Shown here: one piece after another, positions 53,813-57,815 of the stretch
Layout of the letters: each line of letters opens with the position of its first letter
Numbering within the stretch: position 1 is the stretch's first letter
Source: an uncultured Bacteroidales bacterium
GTDB taxonomy: Bacteria > Bacteroidota > Bacteroidia > Bacteroidales > Paludibacteraceae
Length of the DNA: 57,815 bases
Direction of reading: 5' to 3'
NCBI GenBank assembly: GCA_900319645.1
Contig: ONPG01000017.1
Span: forward strand, 1-57,815
The notes under the pieces: generated by a model
Databases searched by the model: none
Told to the model about the DNA's origin: nothing
What the model saw: only the letters and a program-made list of their open reading frames with translations
Translations under genes and position numbers: made by a program

Positions 53813-53906
53813 CTGTCTTTCCATCAGATAGGATAATGAGTCCAAGGAGCGTCTATCTTCTTATCCTCAGTTCCAAGGACTCAAAAAGGGATAGATGGAA
53901 AGACAG
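53813..53906 (+). promoter_or_regulatory. Structured leader closed by a 13-bp perfect stem
   Basis: CTGTCTTTCCATC (53813-53825) is perfectly complementary to GATGGAAAGACAG (53894-53906). Inside, GAGTCC (53838-53843) can pair with GGACTC (53877-53882), while GGATAA (53831-53836) can instead pair with TTATCC (53861-53866). These inner stems interleave, so two alternative folds are possible. It begins 3 nt after the -7 box and ends 49 nt before the start codon at 53956. It could be a cis-regulator or a stable RNA; no known class recognised. Confidence 0.6.
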
Positions 53907-53955
53907 CCGGCTTAACAATCAAACGTGTTTAACTTTTTCTCACAAAACCAAATCA

Positions 53956-54294
53956 ATGGCAAAAATCAAACCCATGGCGCTCATTGAGAGCATGAGTAAA
54001 AAAGTGTGCATGCACAGCGATGTGTATTTCCGCACCAACAAACAGACCGGTGTGACTTATACCGGCAAAGTGTGCAACCCAAGCACCAAAGCCGATTCTG
54101 CCGATCAGGTGAAAGCTAAAAACCGGTTCAGAAAAGTGGTGGCGGCTATCCGGACCATCCTCACCGATCCGACTGAGAAAGCCAAACTGCAAGCCGAGTA
54201 TAAGGCCCAGACCAAGATCGGATCTTTGTTCGGCTACGCGATGCACAAACTGAACGGCGATTATGACGAAGACGGTGAAAAGATTGGAGGCTAA
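53956..54294 (+). CDS. Small protein, paralogue B of the cassette
   Basis: The ATG at 53956 gives a 112-aa protein: MAKIKPMALIESMSKKVCMH, VYFRTNKQTGVTYTGKVCNP, ADQVKAKNRFRKVVAAIRTI and a C-terminal acidic tail. Its hairpin-then-AK.RF helix pattern matches paralogue A. Function unknown. It is preceded by its own promoter and the structured leader, and followed after 3 nt by a small lipoprotein gene. The frame is open to 53836 but that region is the leader. Confidence 0.75.
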   Translation: MAKIKPMALIESMSKKVCMHSDVYFRTNKQTGVTYTGKVCNPSTKADSADQVKAKNRFRKVVAAIRTILTDPTEKAKLQAEYKAQTKIGSLFGYAMHKLNGDYDEDGEKIGG

Positions 54295-54297
54295 GCG

Positions 54298-54480
54298 ATG
54301 AAAAACAACCATTTCGGATGTCTGGGCTGGGTCGTAATCGTGATAGTGGGTGGGGTAGCCCTGACCGGCTGCAATGTCACCCGACGTATCACCACCGAAT
54401 CCGCCTTCCTCCAACGCGGTGACACCGCCGTCGTCATCCAATCCAAGACCGTTGAGACCTACGACGCCTCCAGGAAATGA
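54298..54480 (+). CDS. 60-aa lipoprotein
   Basis: MKNNHFGCLGWVVIVIVGGV then ALTGCNVTRRITTESAF: one membrane segment and a lipobox (ALTGC, Cys at residue 25), followed by a 35-residue polar tail (RGDTAVVIQSKTVETYDASR). Small lipoproteins of this look are common beside phage-like genes in Bacteroidales, but the function is unknown. It starts 3 nt after paralogue B and is probably cotranscribed with it. Confidence 0.7.
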   Translation: MKNNHFGCLGWVVIVIVGGVALTGCNVTRRITTESAFLQRGDTAVVIQSKTVETYDASRK

Positions 54481-54499
54481 ATGACCTAAAGACGAAAAA

Positions 54500-54607
54500 C
54501 AATTATCAATTATCAAAATTTTCGCTTGTCGAAAATAATCGTTCGAGCGAAGCGAGATAAGAACTATCAATTATCAATTATTAATTATTAACTATTAACT
54601 ATTAACT
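54500..54607. repeat. TATCAATTA/ATTAACT simple repeats and dispersed palindrome copy 3
   Basis: Several TATCAATTA and ATTAACT units flank an inverted copy (54531-54561) of the element at 8613-8642 and 24836-24863, including GTTCGAGCGAAGCGAGATAA. The same AT repeats precede the efflux genes. Confidence 0.65.
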
Positions 54608-54994
54608 ATGGCAAAATTTCAACCCTCAGCGGGTATCGACCACATCAGCGGTGTGTTGAGCCCGAAGAAAGGCGATCCTTGCGCCCAGCGCCTGACCGCC
54701 AAGCACGTAACCGTCAGCGCGGACTGCAACCGCCTGTATCTGGCTCCGAAGCCCAAACGCTCCACCGCGATCACTCCGGCTGAGCAGATCATCCAGGGCA
54801 AGTTCTCCACCGTCACCGCCGCCGTGCTGGTGCGCAAGCAGGATCTCAGCCACCTGACCTCCGACCAGGCACGCTGGGCACTCGCCCGCAAAGCCGGCGA
54901 CCCGCACCGCACCTTCCGCGGATGGCTCTTCGCCAAAGGCTGGGAGAACTACGACGAGGAGACGGGCACCGTCATCTGGCCGGATCAACTTTAA
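54608..54994 (+). CDS. Small protein, divergent paralogue C of the cassette
   Basis: A 128-aa protein: MAKFQPSAGIDHISGVLSPK, AEQIIQGKFSTVTAAVLVRK, a helical middle and RTFRGWLFAKGWENYDEETG. It shares the MAK start and the P-x-EQ...KF helix with paralogues A and B, though more weakly. The DNA is richer in G+C than its neighbours. Function unknown. It follows an AT-rich simple repeat and precedes the palindrome-rich region. Confidence 0.7.
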   Translation: MAKFQPSAGIDHISGVLSPKKGDPCAQRLTAKHVTVSADCNRLYLAPKPKRSTAITPAEQIIQGKFSTVTAAVLVRKQDLSHLTSDQARWALARKAGDPHRTFRGWLFAKGWENYDEETGTVIWPDQL

Positions 54995-55011
54995 AACCTC
55001 TGAAACCTTTC

Positions 55012-55510
55012 CCCGGCCCTCCCCTCAAGGGGGGAGTGCGGGAGGATTACGTCCCTGACGCGGAGCATAAGCTCCGCTTTTTCTTCTTCCATTCCGCGGG
55101 ATGCCATCCCGCCCTTTTCTTCGTCCATGCCCTTTTCTTCGTCCATTTCGTCGGTTCAAAATAATGGGGTCCCCGAGGATTTGTAATCCTTGGGGAGAGC
55201 GGAGGCAGGAGTTGCTTTGTCGATTTAGCAGAGCGGTATCGACCGTCGCAATCTCCTTGCCGAACGCGAGGACATCGGCTCTGCCGACATCTGTCCACAG
55301 TGTCCTGTGTCCGGCACCTCCGCTGCCGAATAATCGCCCACGGAGTTCTGTATTCGCGAGTTTCGCGAGCGGGAGGATTACGTCCCTGACGCGGAGCATA
55401 AGCTCCGCTTTTTCTTCCGTTACATCGGATATCATCCGACTCGACGAGGTCGGGCTTTGCTGGGGTTCACAAGTTCCGCATTGTTGCACAATACCGTAGC
55501 CCTTCCAATC
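55012..55510. repeat. Palindrome-rich non-coding region with duplicated terminators
   Basis: No gene seen. An exact 49-bp direct repeat (55038-55086 and 55369-55417) contains a terminator (GCGGAGC, 4-nt loop, GCTCCGC, T-run) in each copy. Other hairpins: GCGGGATgccATCCCGC (55096-55112), an 11-bp stem CCCCGAGGATT with AATCCTTGGGG (55171-55195), a CCC/GGG element (55012-55042), and GGACA- and CGCGA-type palindromes to 55370. The mosaic recalls REP or RAYT-associated palindromes. Confidence 0.75.
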
Positions 55511-55559
55511 CATAACGCGTGATTTTGATCATTTTTTTTGAAGAAAATAGGAAAAAATC

Positions 55560-55591
55560 CTTGCATATGTCAAAAAAATGTAGTATCTTTG
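55560..55591 (+). promoter_or_regulatory. Promoter of the fimbrillin-like gene
   Basis: CTTG (55560-55563), 20 nt, TATCTTTG (55584-55591). The leader is about 215 nt. Confidence 0.8.
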
Positions 55592-55676
55592 CACCGTTTT
55601 TTATAAATTGCGAGTAGAATGTTTACACACTGCACATACGGCACTCATAGCCTACGAATTGCCTCTGCTGCCATAC

Positions 55677-55685
55677 GGGGGGGGG
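55677..55685 (+). repeat. G9 tract in the leader of the fimbrillin-like gene
   Basis: Nine consecutive G residues in the untranslated leader. Downstream (55751-55777) GCGGTGCCCG and CGGGTGCCGC can pair with two G-U pairs. Mononucleotide G runs of this length are prone to slippage. Confidence 0.7.
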
Positions 55686-55817
55686 ATTCGCACACCTCGC
55701 CTCCGCAGTCATATTGTAAGCAACCCACAGACCAACGCAACGCTATCACAGGCGGTGCCCGTAATTCGCGGGTGCCGCTTGCGCGTATATAATTGTTAAT
55801 TTTTGACTACATAAATA

Positions 55818-56912
55818 ATGAAGAAAATCTACATTCAGCCACGCATAGAAACCGTGGCAACCACACCGCAGCAGATGCTCTGCGCCAGCGGAGGTATTCA
55901 AGCGCAAATCTCCGGTTACGGCACAAAAACAAGCGGCGGATTCGTCCAACCCGTCATCATCGGGGTAATCTGTTCATCGCTGCTATTCTTAGGCACGGCG
56001 TGCAACACAACCAACAACCCCGACCAGCCCAAGCAGCAGGCGGAACTCAAGCCCCGCACGCTGATAGTGACGGAAGTCGAAAGTCAAAAGTCAAAAGTCG
56101 AAAGACGTCTCCCGCAGGCGACGATCACGGAGAACGGGAATGTGCTGGACGCCCTATGGAACGCAGGCGACGAGGTGTTCTTCCGCAATCTGAGCTATAG
56201 CTATGATTTCTACGAAGAAGATGCAGGTAAACCTCTCTTCGGCACGCTCCGCGCGGACAAGGCGGAGCGTATAGCGTCGTTTACGGGAGACCGCGTCTGG
56301 TGTGCGGAGGATGACCAGTTGGCGCTTATCTATCCGAATAATCCGGCGGACTTCACATTCCACGATAGCCCTCTGTCTGCGGAATATACCATCTCCGTAG
56401 CCGGACAGGACGGTTCGTTGGCAACTTTGGCGAAGGATTTCCACCATATATACGGTATTGCGAGTGTAGTGTCCGTCACGGAGACCACCGCCAAAGCGGA
56501 ATTGGCTGAGATGAAGAGCCTGATGACGGTTTGCAAGTTCTCTTTCGTGGATCAAACCGCCCCGGGTACGCCGCTCCCGATCAGCACGCTCCAAATCAAA
56601 AAAGGCGGCACAGGTAGTCCCTACATCGGCACTTATCCGCAGCAGGGCACGGTGTCCATCGCGCAGAACGTATCCGCATGGGATGTATCCGTAGAGCCGG
56701 AGTGGAAAACCACCGCCGCAGGCGGCACGCCGCTCACCATTACCCCTGCCGGCAGCCCGACGGAGGTGTATGTAGCGCTGTTCCCGGAAATGGGAGCAAC
56801 GTATTCCTTCACCGTCACCAGCGGAGGGAATACCTATACCGGCACGGCTACCGCCACCCTCAACGAAGGCGAGTATGTGCCTGCCACCGGGCTAAGGCTC
56901 GTGAAGCAATAA
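55818..56912 (+). CDS. Fimbrillin-like lipoprotein with an N-terminal extension
   Basis: A 364-aa protein. The first 42 residues (MKKIYIQPRIETVATTPQQM, then LCASGG) look like a separate family of small Bacteroidales proteins. Then comes a lipoprotein signal (VIIGVICSSLLFLGTAC, Cys near residue 62), so the lipobox sits unusually deep. The mature part (70-364) resembles fimbrillin/Mfa-like adhesin subunits (DALWNAGDEVFFRN, GTPLTITPAGSPTEVYVALF, TYTGTATATLNEGEYVPATG). An in-frame 9-10-bp repeat (AGTCAAA, about 56078-56106) encodes VESQKSKVERR. Cell-surface role likely. An in-frame fusion of two genes is possible; an internal start before the lipobox is not evident. Confidence 0.7.
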   Translation: MKKIYIQPRIETVATTPQQMLCASGGIQAQISGYGTKTSGGFVQPVIIGVICSSLLFLGTACNTTNNPDQPKQQAELKPRTLIVTEVESQKSKVERRLPQATITENGNVLDALWNAGDEVFFRNLSYSYDFYEEDAGKPLFGTLRADKAERIASFTGDRVWCAEDDQLALIYPNNPADFTFHDSPLSAEYTISVAGQDGSLATLAKDFHHIYGIASVVSVTETTAKAELAEMKSLMTVCKFSFVDQTAPGTPLPISTLQIKKGGTGSPYIGTYPQQGTVSIAQNVSAWDVSVEPEWKTTAAGGTPLTITPAGSPTEVYVALFPEMGATYSFTVTSGGNTYTGTATATLNEGEYVPATGLRLVKQ

Positions 56913-57042
56913 AATCTCAAAGCTGACAGCTGAATGTTGACAGCCCGCTCTACCAAATGGTACATCGTAAATGACCAAATGGTAAATGAATTGATCTTTG
57001 ACATATTGGATTACCGTAAAAAGAAAAAAATGTGCAGAATTA

Positions 57043-57074
57043 TTTGCACATGTCAGAATTTTATTGTACCTTTG
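57043..57074 (+). promoter_or_regulatory. Promoter of the 59-aa protein gene
   Basis: TTTG (57043-57046), 20 nt, TACCTTTG (57067-57074). Confidence 0.85.
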
Positions 57075-57103
57075 CGGCGGATTTTAAGTAGAAAGGAAGA
57101 ATT

Positions 57104-57283
57104 ATGTCCGAGAAAGAAAAAACGATTGAGAAAGAGCGCAAAGCTGTGCTGACCTTGCTTTTACAGAAGACAGGTCTGACTTACAAGGATCTGGTAAATG
57201 CGCAGGTAGGCATGTGGATGGCAGGCAATATTGACTTATTGTCCGAACAAGAGAAACAAATGTTCCCTAATCTGGCTTTCTAA
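57104..57283 (+). CDS. 59-aa protein of unknown function
   Basis: MSEKEKTIEKERKAVLTLLL, then QKTGLTYKDLVNAQVGMWMA and a C-terminal stretch ending MFPNLAF. Helical and acidic, without signal peptide. The call is supported by a consensus promoter, a purine-rich AAAGGAAGA 5' of the start, and a strong terminator behind it, giving a tidy monocistronic unit. No family recognised. Confidence 0.75.
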   Translation: MSEKEKTIEKERKAVLTLLLQKTGLTYKDLVNAQVGMWMAGNIDLLSEQEKQMFPNLAF

Positions 57284-57310
57284 CGATCATTATACATAAC
57301 ACACTATTTT

Positions 57311-57346
57311 AAGCGGTAATCCAATAAAGCGGACTACCGCTTTTTT
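57311..57346 (+). terminator. Terminator of the 59-aa protein gene
   Basis: AAGCGGTA (57311-57318) pairs perfectly with TACCGCTT (57335-57342), T-run to 57346. Confidence 0.9.
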
Positions 57347-57461
57347 ATGCTTGCCTGGTTTATCTGGGATAGCGTAAGCGGTCCGGAATATCCGGAATAA
57401 CCAAAATTGTAAACAAGAAAACAAACAAATATATATAAACAAATAAAAAACAACAACATTT

Positions 57462-57815
57462 ATGAAAACTAAATCGACAGTCGGAAGACTGATTACTTAC
57501 TTTTCGAAGTGGCGCGAGAGTGCCGCGAGAGTGGCGGCTATGCTGCTCTTACTCTGCACCACCGCTCTACCCGCATGGGCAAGCACTTCATGGGATACGA
57601 CAAGGGATGATGAAGGCGGAGGGAAAGTGCGATACAGGGGAGAGTGTTCCGGTATTGCTGGTATGATGGATTTTTCGGGCTCTTTCGAGACAAAGAAAAC
57701 GTTCAATCCTGATAATAACCAATTCTATTGGGAATTCACCGTGTTTGCGGGTTATGCTGATTATTACAGTCAGCCACATGATAACAGTGAGTATATTGGA
57801 GAAATCTATGTGATG
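57462..57815 (+). CDS. Exported protein of unknown function, partial
   Basis: The frame from 57462 is open to the window edge (118 codons). A long N-region (MKTKSTVGRLITYFSKWRES) precedes a signal-peptide core (AARVAAMLLLLCTTALPAWA), with cleavage expected after AWA. The visible mature part is polar and rich in Gly, Tyr and Asp (GMMDFSGSFETKKTFNPDNN), consistent with an extracellular beta-rich protein. The family cannot be named from this fragment. Confidence 0.7.
   Translation, partial: MKTKSTVGRLITYFSKWRESAARVAAMLLLLCTTALPAWASTSWDTTRDDEGGGKVRYRGECSGIAGMMDFSGSFETKKTFNPDNNQFYWEFTVFAGYADYYSQPHDNSEYIGEIYVM

Noticed and set aside
55608-55799. 63-codon frame across the G9 tract
   Set aside because: It needs a TTG start just after the predicted transcript start and shows no family or composition support; treated as leader.

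Overview
The window reads as chromosomal DNA of a member of the Bacteroidota, most likely an uncultured Bacteroidales. About twenty start sites carry the phylum's promoter form (TTTG or CTTG, a spacer of about 20 nt, then TAnnTTTG). The gene content also fits: SusC-like beta-barrel receptors, an ECF sigma/DUF4252 locus, BspA/T9SS-type surface protein, DapL, a PPDK_N/receiver fusion and a VapE-type ATPase. No rRNA, tRNA or CRISPR array was seen.

Layout. 1-2767 (minus): ECF sigma factor, anti-sigma-like protein, DUF4252 protein and an outer-membrane receptor cut by the window edge; two of these genes carry single-base frameshifts. 2768-15946 is accessory DNA: a 93-bp dispersed repeat, an Abi_2/HEPN protein, a likely terminated small RNA (4589-4705), a 1063-aa surface protein, a VapBC-like pair whose 50-aa antitoxin is easily missed, a TetR regulator, two lipoproteins, a Cys-nucleophile hydrolase with in-frame minisatellites, an AAA/DUF4143 ATPase, a flavin reductase and the 3' stump of an acetyltransferase gene. 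16126-19235: two tandem paralogous lipoproteins.

19413-23858 is a housekeeping operon lysS-gpsA-pgi-dtd with a four-hairpin tandem repeat in the lysS leader. 24476-28844: AraC regulator, then a lipoprotein/receptor/YdeI-like operon. 29027-31036: dapF-dapL (lysine and cell wall), divergent from pyrG; then gdhA, a PPDK_N/receiver protein, a Na/Pi cotransporter, and an RND efflux operon (adaptor, pump, TolC-like, SIMPL protein). panB and an orphan FecCD permease diverge from interlocked promoters; clpB (lacking the N domain) and an SLC13 transporter follow.

51492-57815 is a second accessory block: a VapE-like ATPase with an upstream small gene, a 9-bp iteron-like array, three small proteins that look like divergent paralogues, a 74-aa basic protein, a small lipoprotein, a structured leader closed by a 13-bp perfect stem, a palindrome-rich non-coding segment with duplicated terminators, a fimbrillin-like lipoprotein with a G9 tract in its leader, a 59-aa protein and the start of an exported protein. 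The best candidates for something undescribed are this VapE-led cassette, the 4589-4705 RNA, the lysS leader array and the 53813-53906 leader.
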